Assembly (NCBI GenBank): GCA_946540735.1 | Contig: CAMNIN010000025.1 | Span: 1 to 45,471 of the forward strand | Source of the DNA: an uncultured Prevotellaceae bacterium | GTDB lineage: Bacteria > Bacteroidota > Bacteroidia > Bacteroidales > Bacteroidaceae | Reading direction: 5' to 3' | DNA: 45,471 bases | Part shown: positions 25,149 to 32,473 of the stretch, piece after piece | Layout: each line of letters begins with the position of its first letter | How positions within the stretch are numbered: the stretch's first letter is position 1 | Program-made: the position numbers and the translations under genes | Notes under the pieces: model-generated | What the model was told of the DNA's origin: nothing | The model's database searches: none | What the model saw: only the letters and a program-made list of their open reading frames with translations

Positions 25149-28100
25149 TTAATCTTGGTTCCCCAGGATGATGTTGACAGTCTCCATGATGTCGCTGACG
25201 TTGATCTGCCCGTCGCTGTTGAGGTCTGCGTTCTCGATGAGGAATTTCGACGGAGGTTCGTTGAGGATGTGAAGGACGATGCACATCACGTCGCTCACAG
25301 TGACCAGACCGTCGCCGTTGACGTCTCCCCGCAGTCCGCCGATGGGCAGGACCTGCGGGGCTGTGGTATGCTGCTCCGTGGCTCTGAAGAAGGCTTGTCC
25401 TGCCTCTACGGAGGCGTGGGTGGTCTTGACAAACGCCGACCCGCTCTCATTGAGGACATAGGCATCGTCGAGAGTCTGGTCGCTGGTGGTTCCGGTAAAC
25501 TCGAAGTGGTCGTTGACCACGGCACTCACGAGGGAGTGCACCACGCGCGTATTCATGGCGCTGAGTACCATTTCCTCTCCTGGCTGGCTGACCCCCCAGA
25601 TATAGGGCGCGTTGGGCATCCAGGTGTCGATGTCGGCGAAGGTGATGGCATTGCCCGTATCACCGTCGAACGCCCTGACCCATAATCCACGGTCTCCTTC
25701 TTCCGCCTCGCTGTGCCGCCAGTCGACGGCAGAGCCGCCCACCGTGGCCTGACCGACGCTGAAGGGCAGCGTGATGGTCTGCCATCCGCTGCGTCCGTCG
25801 CAAGAGAGCCGTGGCTGGCAGGTGTAGGTCACCTTGGATGCCGTGAAGGTGGTGGGCACGTAGAATCCATGTCCCTCACGCAGGGCGATGGATTCCGCCT
25901 CGTAGCCTTTCACTACGTTTCTCGTCTTGAGGTTGGCGGGCACAGTGGCCTTGCTTGGGAGATAGTATATCGTGTTGGGGTTGTCGTTGGGTGTGATGCT
26001 GATGGTTGAGATGTCATCCAGTTCTGCCAGACTGATGGCTGCTGCCGACGAGGGCACGGTGAGGGTGGCCGAGGGTGGGGTGGCATTGCGGTCGCCTTCG
26101 GCCGTCCAACTGATGATGCCGGCTTTCACTGTCTTTGTCCTCACGGTCAGGAAGGTTTTGTTGTCGTCGTAGATTTTGAACTGGAACCTGTTGCCAACGC
26201 TCATGGGGCAGACGATGGGCACGGTCATGTCCTCGCCGGCCGGGATGGTGATGGGGATGCGCTGTCTGTTGACGCTCCACCACTGTCTGCCGTCCTCATC
26301 CACTCGTGAAGGGGTGAGCAGATAGAAGGTCATCTGGCTCTCGTAGTCTGCGCTGCTGTTGTTTCTCAGTTGGATGCTGCCGTCGATCAGACTACCGTAC
26401 ATGACATCGCCGTCGAGGTTTTTCAGTTCTGCCGACACGAGTTCGAGCAGGGGCAGGTTGCTCTCATCGGAGAGTGTGAAACTATCATTGCTGTAGAGCA
26501 CTCCGCTGGTTGTGGATCCTGTAGAGACCACGATCTTGTAGTTGCCGGCATCCTTGTTGAATACAAAGTCGGTATAGTCTTCCGAACCGCTTGAGAGGTA
26601 GACCCTCTCCTTGGATGCCAGTGTGTTGTTGATGTAGAGCGACAGGGGTCCTGTGAAGTCTTGGGCACCGTTGTTCTTGACCGTGACACGCAGCGTCTTC
26701 GGGCTTACTCCTGCCTCGAAATTCTGTTCGACGCTGGTCACTGCGAGTTGCTTGGCGAGGTCTTCTTTCACTGTGGTCAGCGTGGCCGTCCCGCCGCTGA
26801 TGCTGAGGGTCAGGTATGTGGTGCTGGCCTTGTAGCTCTCAATCCAGTCGCCGGTGCCGCTGACGCGGTCGATGCCTTTGATCTCGTAGGTTCCGTCTTC
26901 GAGATCAGTACCGAAACCGGTGAGGTATGTCCTGGTGTACGTTGCGCTGCCGGTGCCATGATAGCCGGATTTGATGGCCTTGGCTTGCAGCAGTTGCCCG
27001 TCTTTGAAAAGTCCCACCCCCACGTCATACGAGGCTGCGAGACCGCATTGCTTGTAAGCGTAGTAGATGCGGGTGTCTTTCAGTCCGGATGCCTTGGTGT
27101 AGGTGTAGTTGCTTGACGTGAGTTTGGTTCCCGATTTGTTGATGAGGTAACAGTCGTCGGTAGTGATGCCGCAGACTCCTGCCGTCGGATAATCGGTTAC
27201 GGGAGAATGGCTCACTCCGATGATGGCTGCTTGTTCGGTGGAGTAGCCGTATAGTGTGCTGCTTCCTCCCGTGCCTTGTGTCGATGGGTTGAGGGCCTGC
27301 AGCCGGTAATACCCGTCGGCCATGCCGCCCCATCCCCAGTTGATGTGGTATAATCCGTGGCCGTCGTATCCATCGCAGATAAAGGAATGTCCGTTGTTGC
27401 TGTAGGTGCGTGCGCTGTAGAGCACGGGACGGCCGCAGGACAGTTCTTGCAGGATGATGTCGCTCCATTTCTCAGCCGAGTAGTTGTCACGCTTGACGAG
27501 GAGAGGCTCTGGATAGCCGAAATAGTTGCTCAGCGATGTGGCGATGGTGGAGAACACGCTTGACGAGCCATTCTCACCGTAACTCGTCTCGATGGCATGG
27601 CCGGCATAGAGCATCAGTTCCGCCACGGCGTCTATGGATTCCTCGGTGTCGTTCTCGCCGTAGGTGTCCTTCATCTTGTCCCAGGCAAACTGTGTGGCGG
27701 GGAGGGCGCTGTAACTGCTGTAAGCGGGGATGGTCGTGGTGCTTTCCTTCGGCCATTTGTGGTAATACATCATCTGGGCGAAGGCTGTCGCTCCGCATCC
27801 TGTCACGCCCACTGCCCCGCTGGTGGTGAGGCTTTTGCGGTTGTAGGGGTCGTTCTGATGCCAGTGCGAGGAGAGCAGCGGTGCCACCACCTGCCGGGGT
27901 ATATCGGCCTCGCTGGTTGTCGTGGTGATGGCAGTTGTGTTCCTGCGCAGCCCGTTGCTTCGTGCCCATTCGATTTCCCGGGCGTAATTGTCGAGCCATT
28001 CCTGCATGTTGTCGGGAATGCCGGTGGCATCGAAGTCGCCTTTGTCGGAGTAGGCGAGCACGTCGTCGCAACAATCATCGCCCGCGATGATCACAAACCC

Positions 28101-28334
28101 CTGGCCATTGCCTTTGTTGAAGACATAGTAGTAGGCGTCTTTGGCCATGACCCCATGTTTGTTGGAGACCTCGATACCTTGATAGGCGAGGGTGGGGACA
28201 CTGAGAGACGGCTCACCTCTCTGAAGAAGAAAAGAGCGTGCTTTCTCCATGGCTTGGGTGCGCCCGACGGGAGCGGCTGTAGCCTGGAGCGTGCATAGCA
28301 GCATGGCCATGAGGGTGTATATGAAGGTTTTCAT
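25149..28334 (-). CDS. Secreted C10-family (streptopain-like) peptidase with dockerin-like C-terminus
   Basis: 1061 residues from the ATG at 28334; a TTG one codon earlier is less likely. A signal peptide (MKTFIYTLMAMLLCTLQATA) is followed by a Spi-type propeptide (about 25-140). The papain-fold C10 domain (about 145-370) has the nucleophile C180 in GCGATAFAQMMYYHKWP and the catalytic H316 in NNGHSFICDGYDGHG, then INWGWGG. About 600 residues of beta-sandwich modules follow. The extreme C-terminus carries two calcium-loop repeats (GDVNGDGLVTVSDVMCIVLH; NSDGQINVSDIMETVNIILG), the type I dockerin pattern. Such tails are common on Bacteroidetes secreted proteins without any cellulosome. Probable target: host or dietary protein. 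Confidence 0.88.
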   Translation of the reverse strand: MKTFIYTLMAMLLCTLQATAAPVGRTQAMEKARSFLLQRGEPSLSVPTLAYQGIEVSNKHGVMAKDAYYYVFNKGNGQGFVIIAGDDCCDDVLAYSDKGDFDATGIPDNMQEWLDNYAREIEWARSNGLRRNTTAITTTTSEADIPRQVVAPLLSSHWHQNDPYNRKSLTTSGAVGVTGCGATAFAQMMYYHKWPKESTTTIPAYSSYSALPATQFAWDKMKDTYGENDTEESIDAVAELMLYAGHAIETSYGENGSSSVFSTIATSLSNYFGYPEPLLVKRDNYSAEKWSDIILQELSCGRPVLYSARTYSNNGHSFICDGYDGHGLYHINWGWGGMADGYYRLQALNPSTQGTGGSSTLYGYSTEQAAIIGVSHSPVTDYPTAGVCGITTDDCYLINKSGTKLTSSNYTYTKASGLKDTRIYYAYKQCGLAASYDVGVGLFKDGQLLQAKAIKSGYHGTGSATYTRTYLTGFGTDLEDGTYEIKGIDRVSGTGDWIESYKASTTYLTLSISGGTATLTTVKEDLAKQLAVTSVEQNFEAGVSPKTLRVTVKNNGAQDFTGPLSLYINNTLASKERVYLSSGSEDYTDFVFNKDAGNYKIVVSTGSTTSGVLYSNDSFTLSDESNLPLLELVSAELKNLDGDVMYGSLIDGSIQLRNNSSADYESQMTFYLLTPSRVDEDGRQWWSVNRQRIPITIPAGEDMTVPIVCPMSVGNRFQFKIYDDNKTFLTVRTKTVKAGIISWTAEGDRNATPPSATLTVPSSAAAISLAELDDISTISITPNDNPNTIYYLPSKATVPANLKTRNVVKGYEAESIALREGHGFYVPTTFTASKVTYTCQPRLSCDGRSGWQTITLPFSVGQATVGGSAVDWRHSEAEEGDRGLWVRAFDGDTGNAITFADIDTWMPNAPYIWGVSQPGEEMVLSAMNTRVVHSLVSAVVNDHFEFTGTTSDQTLDDAYVLNESGSAFVKTTHASVEAGQAFFRATEQHTTAPQVLPIGGLRGDVNGDGLVTVSDVMCIVLHILNEPPSKFLIENADLNSDGQINVSDIMETVNIILGNQD

Positions 28335-28361
28335 CAAGGTCGTATTTTATGGTTGAAACTA

Positions 28362-28369
28362 CAAATATA
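28362..28369 (-). promoter_or_regulatory. -7 box of the C10 peptidase gene
   Basis: On the - strand TATATTTG (28369-28362) lies 27 nt before the ATG at 28334. No good -33 TTTG is found. This promoter may also drive slyD and aroC downstream. Confidence 0.5.
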
Positions 28370-28446
28370 GCATGAAAAATCGGAAAAACAGTTGTTTTTG
28401 CCCCCTCTTAACTGTTTTTCACAAAAAAGAAGCCTTCCGTAATTAC

Positions 28447-28671
28447 TCAGCACCTAAGTATGCAAAGATGCTCTGGCGTATTTATTAGTGCGGGCATCTC
28501 TTTGTTCTTTGTTCTATGTTCGGTCGGATTTGCAATCCGCCCGCATAGAGTATTAGCATTTGCAATGCGCTTTTTCGGATTAAAAATCCTGATACTCAGA
28601 GCATCGGGATTACAAATCCCGATGAACGGTGTGCCTATTGGCAAATCCCGATGAACGGTGTACCGAGCGAC
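28447..28671 (+). repeat. Multi-hairpin dispersed repeat, copy 2
   Basis: Begins with CTCAGCACCTAAG and continues through palindromes GGATT-TGC-AATCC, GCATT-TGC-AATGC, GGATT-AAA-AATCC and GGGATT-ACA-AATCCC. It ends in two 29-bp units (28614-28642, 28643-28671). About 110 bp match the reverse complement of the copy at 14.1-14.2 kb closely. No protein-coding signal is present. Confidence 0.8.
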
Positions 28672-28903
28672 AGATCTTTGTTCGTGCGGATATCTCTTTG
28701 TTCTATGTTCGGGCGGATTTGTAATCCGCCCGCATAGAGTATTAGCATTTGTAATGCGCTTTTTTCGGATTAAAAATCCTGATACTCAGAGCATCGGGAT
28801 TACAAATCCCGATGAACGGTGCGCCGAGCGACAAATCCCGATGAACGGTGTGCCGAGCGACAGATCCCGATGAACGGTGTGCCGCGTGGCAAATCCCGAT
28901 ATC
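28672..28903 (+). repeat. Multi-hairpin dispersed repeat, copy 3, with three 29-bp tandem units
   Basis: A tandem copy of the preceding element, offset by 196 bp (GTGCGG at 28488 and again at 28684). It has the same chain of palindromes and ends in 29-bp units at 28804-28832, 28833-28861 and 28862-28890, plus a partial unit (AAATCCCGAT at 28891). It abuts the stop region of the response-regulator gene at 28912. Confidence 0.8.
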
Positions 28904-28911
28904 CCAATGAA

Positions 28912-29637
28912 TCACAGCTGTCTCATGAGGCGCTCGATGCCGGTTTTCGACAATTCCACGTCGAGTGTCGTCCCGTCCGTGGAGAGCAGCGTGCATAGTC
29001 GGCGCTTCACATTGAGCTTGTACACACGGCGGGTGTTGATGATGGTGCCGCGGTCCACACGCAGGAATACCGACGGGTCGATCATCTGCTCCATGGTGGC
29101 CAGGCTCTCCAGAATGCCTTCCTGGCAGCTGAAGGTATGGAGGTGGGAATAGTTGCCGTCGGCGGTGATGAAGGCGATGTCGGCCATGTCGATGAAGAGT
29201 TTCCCGTTGGCCGTTCTCAGCGAGAGGCGCGTGTTCCGAGTGCCCGTTCTTGTTTTTTCCGGGTACAGTTGCCGGGCTTTGGCGATGGCAGCGGCCAGTT
29301 CGTTCTTGTCGATGGGTTTGAGCAGGTAGTCCACGGCATCGAGTTTGATGGCGCTCATGAGGTATTTCCGGTCGGCGTATGCGGTGGTGAAGATGACATG
29401 GGGCAGGGGATGGGTCTGCTTCACCTCATTGAGCAGTTGGATGGCATCACGTCCCTGTAGCTGGATGTCGAGGAAGAGCAGTTCTGGCTGGTGCCGCAGA
29501 ATGCTTTGCAGGGCACTGTCGTAATTGTCGCAACTGTCTATCACCTCCACTTCTTGGCGGAAGTCCTCCAGTTTCTGCAACAGGGAGAGGCGGGGCAGGC
29601 GCTCGTCCTCCACGACGATGGTTCTCAAGGGGTTCAT
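28912..29637 (-). CDS. LytTR-family response regulator
   Basis: 241 residues. Residues 1-120 are a receiver domain with acidic pocket E10/D11, phospho-acceptor D57 (LLFLDIQLQG) and the conserved Lys in YLLKPIDKNEL. Residues about 140-241 are a LytTR DNA-binding domain (LFIDMADIAFITADGNYSHL, then FLRVDRGTIINTRRVYKLN). Its start overlaps the stop of the sensor kinase gene as ATGA (29634-29637), so the two form a coupled pair. LytTR proteins bind direct repeats about 21 bp apart, and such repeats lie just beyond the kinase gene, upstream of the BspA-like gene. Confidence 0.93.
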   Translation of the reverse strand: MNPLRTIVVEDERLPRLSLLQKLEDFRQEVEVIDSCDNYDSALQSILRHQPELLFLDIQLQGRDAIQLLNEVKQTHPLPHVIFTTAYADRKYLMSAIKLDAVDYLLKPIDKNELAAAIAKARQLYPEKTRTGTRNTRLSLRTANGKLFIDMADIAFITADGNYSHLHTFSCQEGILESLATMEQMIDPSVFLRVDRGTIINTRRVYKLNVKRRLCTLLSTDGTTLDVELSKTGIERLMRQL

Positions 29638-32261
29638 GGCTTTAGGCTCTCGTTTTCTTCTTCGAATTGGTAATGCATGGGCACGAACATCTCAAAACTG
29701 GTGCCTGAGGGTTTTCCGTCGGCGTCATACAGGTCTGTCACCTTCTGGCGGATGGGTCTTCTGTTGGTCTGGTTGTAGAGGGCTATCTGCTCATGGAGCA
29801 GGAGCAGTCCCTGTTTGGTGGAGTTCCTGTTCAGGCGTGCCGCCTCGGCGCGTCCCACGCCGTCGTCTCTCACCTCCACCACGATGTCTTCGTTATCCCT
29901 GCGGATGTGGATGCCGATGTGTCCGCCTCCCGTTTTGTTGCCGATGCCGTGTTTCACGGCATTCTGACAATAGGTGTAGAGCAGCATGGTGGGCAACAGC
30001 GTCTGCCGTTCCACGTCGTCCTCGATGGTGATGTCGTATTTCAGCCGGTCGCCCAGCCGCAACTGTTCCAGTTCGAGGTACAGGCGGATATAGTCGGTTT
30101 CCTCGTCGATGTTGCGTGCCGGCCGGTCGATGTCCGACAGCGTCATGTTGGTGAAGTCACTGTACATCTTCAGGTATCGGATGGCTTCCTCGCTGCTGTT
30201 GTTCATCAGGAAGTACTCGATGCTGGCCAGAACGTTGGCATGGAAGTGAGGGATGGCTTTCAGCCGGATGGCCTTGATCTGCAGCTCTTTCTGCCGTTTC
30301 TCCCGTCGCAGCCTCTCCATGGCCTTCCGGTTGATACGTCGCTCGTAGAGATAGGCGAGACACCAGCCCAGCAGAATGACCGCCACGCCTGCGACCGTCC
30401 ATGCCCACCACCGTTTCCACCAGGGGCGTTTTCCCTCGATGATGGTGGAGGACGGGTCGAAGGCCAGCAACCGCTCGGGTTGGAAAGACACCATCTCTTC
30501 CAGTCCGGCCATCCACACCGTGCCGTCACTGGTCTCCGCCATCGGCGTGCTCATCGGTTCGATGATGGTGAGTCCGTTGGTGTGGTCAAACCATTGGGCA
30601 CCGCTGGTGCGGTTGTCGTCGCTGATGTGTGCCACGAGCATCCCGTCGAGCGTGCCCACGATCAGGAAACCGCGCGGTGAGCGGTGCAGGGTGCGTATCT
30701 CATGGCCAGCCAGTAGAGGCAACTGGCTGGTGAGGTCTTCCACCTGTCCGCCATGGATGAGGAAGAGTGAGTCGTTGGAGGCGAAAAGGATGTTTCCGCG
30801 GCTGTCGCCCTCCATGGTGGAGATGACTTTCCGGGCCACGCACTCCACCTCGGTTTTCCCCTCTTGCCATCCCGTGATGTGGTAGAGACCCGAACTGCTG
30901 CCCACCCACAGGCCACCACTTTTGTCCTCGGCGGCGCACCAGGGGCGCATGATGTCCTCGGTCAGGGTGTCGAGCCGTTGCCGATGCGGATCGTAGGCGA
31001 GGATTCCCTGCCGGTTGCCGAAGATGAGATGGCCGGAGGCCTGTGCCACGAATTGGTAGCGGTCTTGCGGCAGTCCCATCCAGTGGAGCGTGCCCCCGTC
31101 GATGGCGGCCACGTCGCCTTTGCCCGCCAGATACACCGTCTGGCCGATACGGGTGGCGCTGGGATTGAAAAACTGTCCTTCTTCAGCATGGCTTTGCTGT
31201 CCGTCGACGAGCAATGTGCCGTTGAGCGTGCCCATCACGATATGCCCTGCATCGTCGGCACATAGTGCGCGCACGACATCGTTGTCGTCGTTGAGCCTGT
31301 GGATGGTGAAGTGGGTGTGGAAGAAGAGATACACCCCTTGGTAGGTGGCCATCCACACGCGGTCCCATTTGTCGATGAGCAGGCTCTTGATGAGGTTGAA
31401 ACCGCTGGCGAGTTTGCCGACGGCTTTCCCGTCGTATCGATAGAGATTGTGGGCATCAGCGATATAGAGTTGGCCGTCGTGGCTCAGTCGGGCGAAGAGC
31501 CCGTAGTCGGGTGCCTCAAAGGAGAAGGCCGTTGCCTGTTGCACTTTTCCGTCATCCACGCAGTAGATGCCGTCACCGGCCAGCGCGCAGAGCTTGCCGT
31601 TCATCCTCGTGAGGGTGAAGATGTCATCCTTCGCCGTCAGCATCCGCCATTTCCTGTCGCGGATCACATACAGTCCCTGCTCGGTGGGCACGTAGATGTC
31701 ATCGCCGTCGATGAAGAGTTTCCGGTCGGGCGTCATCCGGTCGAAGACGCTGGCTTTGAGCAGAGGTGCCCATCCGCTTTTGGTCAGGCGTACGAGCATG
31801 CGGTGGGTCTCCTGTTCATCCTCGAGCAGGATCATACCCTTCGGCAGGTCGGTGGCGTTGAAGTTGTTGAGCAGCCAGTGCTGACCACCATCAGCATTGT
31901 TGGTCAACCATTGCTGGTCGGGGTCAATGGGGCGCATCGTTGTCTTGTCGCCATCGACGAGCCATCGCCTGCGGAAGCCTAATGCGCTCACTCCTTCCTC
32001 AGTCTCGGAGAACGCCACGATGTTCTCGCGCCTTCCTTTCAGGAAGGGCGTAAGCGTGCGCCCGTCGTAGCGAACGAAACCAGAGAGCGTACCGATCCAG
32101 ATATAGCCCTCGCTGTCCTGAAACACCGTCTCGGTCTGCATCTGCGGCAGTCCGTCGAGCGTGGTGAAACGGCGGTGGCTCAGCTGGCTGGTGAATCCGT
32201 CTTCTGCCCATGTGCTCAGGACAGCCAGCCAACAAAAAAGGAGTGTTGTCAGTCTTCTCAT
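29634..32261 (-). CDS. Propeller sensor histidine kinase (LytS/His_kinase family)
   Basis: 875 residues from the ATG at 32261, where a signal peptide begins (MRRLTTLLFCWLAVLSTWAE). Residues about 25-600 form periplasmic two-component-regulator propellers (VFQDSEGYIWIGTLSGFVRY and similar). A TM segment lies near 614-634 (WTVAGVAVILLGWCLAYLY). The cytoplasmic part is a His_kinase/HATPase pair with phospho-acceptor H672 in PHFHANVLASIEYF, N-box YTYCQNAVKHGIG and G-box DDGVGRAEA. The H-box differs from the common PHFLFNTLNSI. No Y_Y_Y module or AraC fusion is present; signalling goes to the coupled LytTR regulator. The ligand is unknown. Confidence 0.92.
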   Translation of the reverse strand: MRRLTTLLFCWLAVLSTWAEDGFTSQLSHRRFTTLDGLPQMQTETVFQDSEGYIWIGTLSGFVRYDGRTLTPFLKGRRENIVAFSETEEGVSALGFRRRWLVDGDKTTMRPIDPDQQWLTNNADGGQHWLLNNFNATDLPKGMILLEDEQETHRMLVRLTKSGWAPLLKASVFDRMTPDRKLFIDGDDIYVPTEQGLYVIRDRKWRMLTAKDDIFTLTRMNGKLCALAGDGIYCVDDGKVQQATAFSFEAPDYGLFARLSHDGQLYIADAHNLYRYDGKAVGKLASGFNLIKSLLIDKWDRVWMATYQGVYLFFHTHFTIHRLNDDNDVVRALCADDAGHIVMGTLNGTLLVDGQQSHAEEGQFFNPSATRIGQTVYLAGKGDVAAIDGGTLHWMGLPQDRYQFVAQASGHLIFGNRQGILAYDPHRQRLDTLTEDIMRPWCAAEDKSGGLWVGSSSGLYHITGWQEGKTEVECVARKVISTMEGDSRGNILFASNDSLFLIHGGQVEDLTSQLPLLAGHEIRTLHRSPRGFLIVGTLDGMLVAHISDDNRTSGAQWFDHTNGLTIIEPMSTPMAETSDGTVWMAGLEEMVSFQPERLLAFDPSSTIIEGKRPWWKRWWAWTVAGVAVILLGWCLAYLYERRINRKAMERLRREKRQKELQIKAIRLKAIPHFHANVLASIEYFLMNNSSEEAIRYLKMYSDFTNMTLSDIDRPARNIDEETDYIRLYLELEQLRLGDRLKYDITIEDDVERQTLLPTMLLYTYCQNAVKHGIGNKTGGGHIGIHIRRDNEDIVVEVRDDGVGRAEAARLNRNSTKQGLLLLHEQIALYNQTNRRPIRQKVTDLYDADGKPSGTSFEMFVPMHYQFEEENESLKP

Positions 32262-32267
32262 CAACCG

Positions 32268-32275
32268 CAAAATTA
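32268..32275 (-). promoter_or_regulatory. -7 box of the kinase-regulator operon
   Basis: On the - strand TAATTTTG (32275-32268) ends about 6 nt before the ATG at 32261, so the leader would be only 2-3 nt. The -33 region has only a weak ATTG (32299-32296). Confidence 0.5.
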
Positions 32276-32331
32276 TGCTTTTTTCTCCGTTTTTGCAATG
32301 ATGACGGGCGTTTTGCCAAAAGATTTTTCGC

Positions 32332-32380
32332 TTCGTCAGCCGAAAAGCCCCTTTCGTCACTCAGAGGGTGTGTTTCGTCA
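32332..32380. promoter_or_regulatory. Candidate LytTR operator: three TTCGTCA repeats at 21-bp spacing
   Basis: TTCGTCA occurs at 32332-32338, 32353-32359 and 32374-32380, each exactly 21 bp (two helical turns) from the next. Characterised LytTR regulators (AgrA, ComE) bind pairs of 9-bp direct repeats with 12-bp spacers, the same period. The array lies between the divergent kinase and BspA-like genes. The last site is centred about 57 bp before the predicted start of the BspA transcript, a position suited to activation. Confidence 0.6.
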
Positions 32381-32421
32381 AAACGTATGTGACGAGAATA
32401 TCTCGTATCCGCTTTTTTCTT

Positions 32422-32429
32422 TATTTTTG
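32422..32429 (+). promoter_or_regulatory. -7 box of the BspA-like gene
   Basis: TATTTTTG fits TAnnTTTG. No TTTG is found 19-21 bp upstream, as expected for a promoter that needs an activator. The leader to the ATG at 32474 is about 40 nt. Confidence 0.55.
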
Positions 32430-32473
32430 CTTTGAAAACCCACCAACCTGATCATTTACAAAACCAATACATT

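Noticed and set aside
28614..28900. CRISPR-like array of 29-bp repeats
   Set aside because: The units are directly adjacent with no unique spacers, and no cas genes are present.
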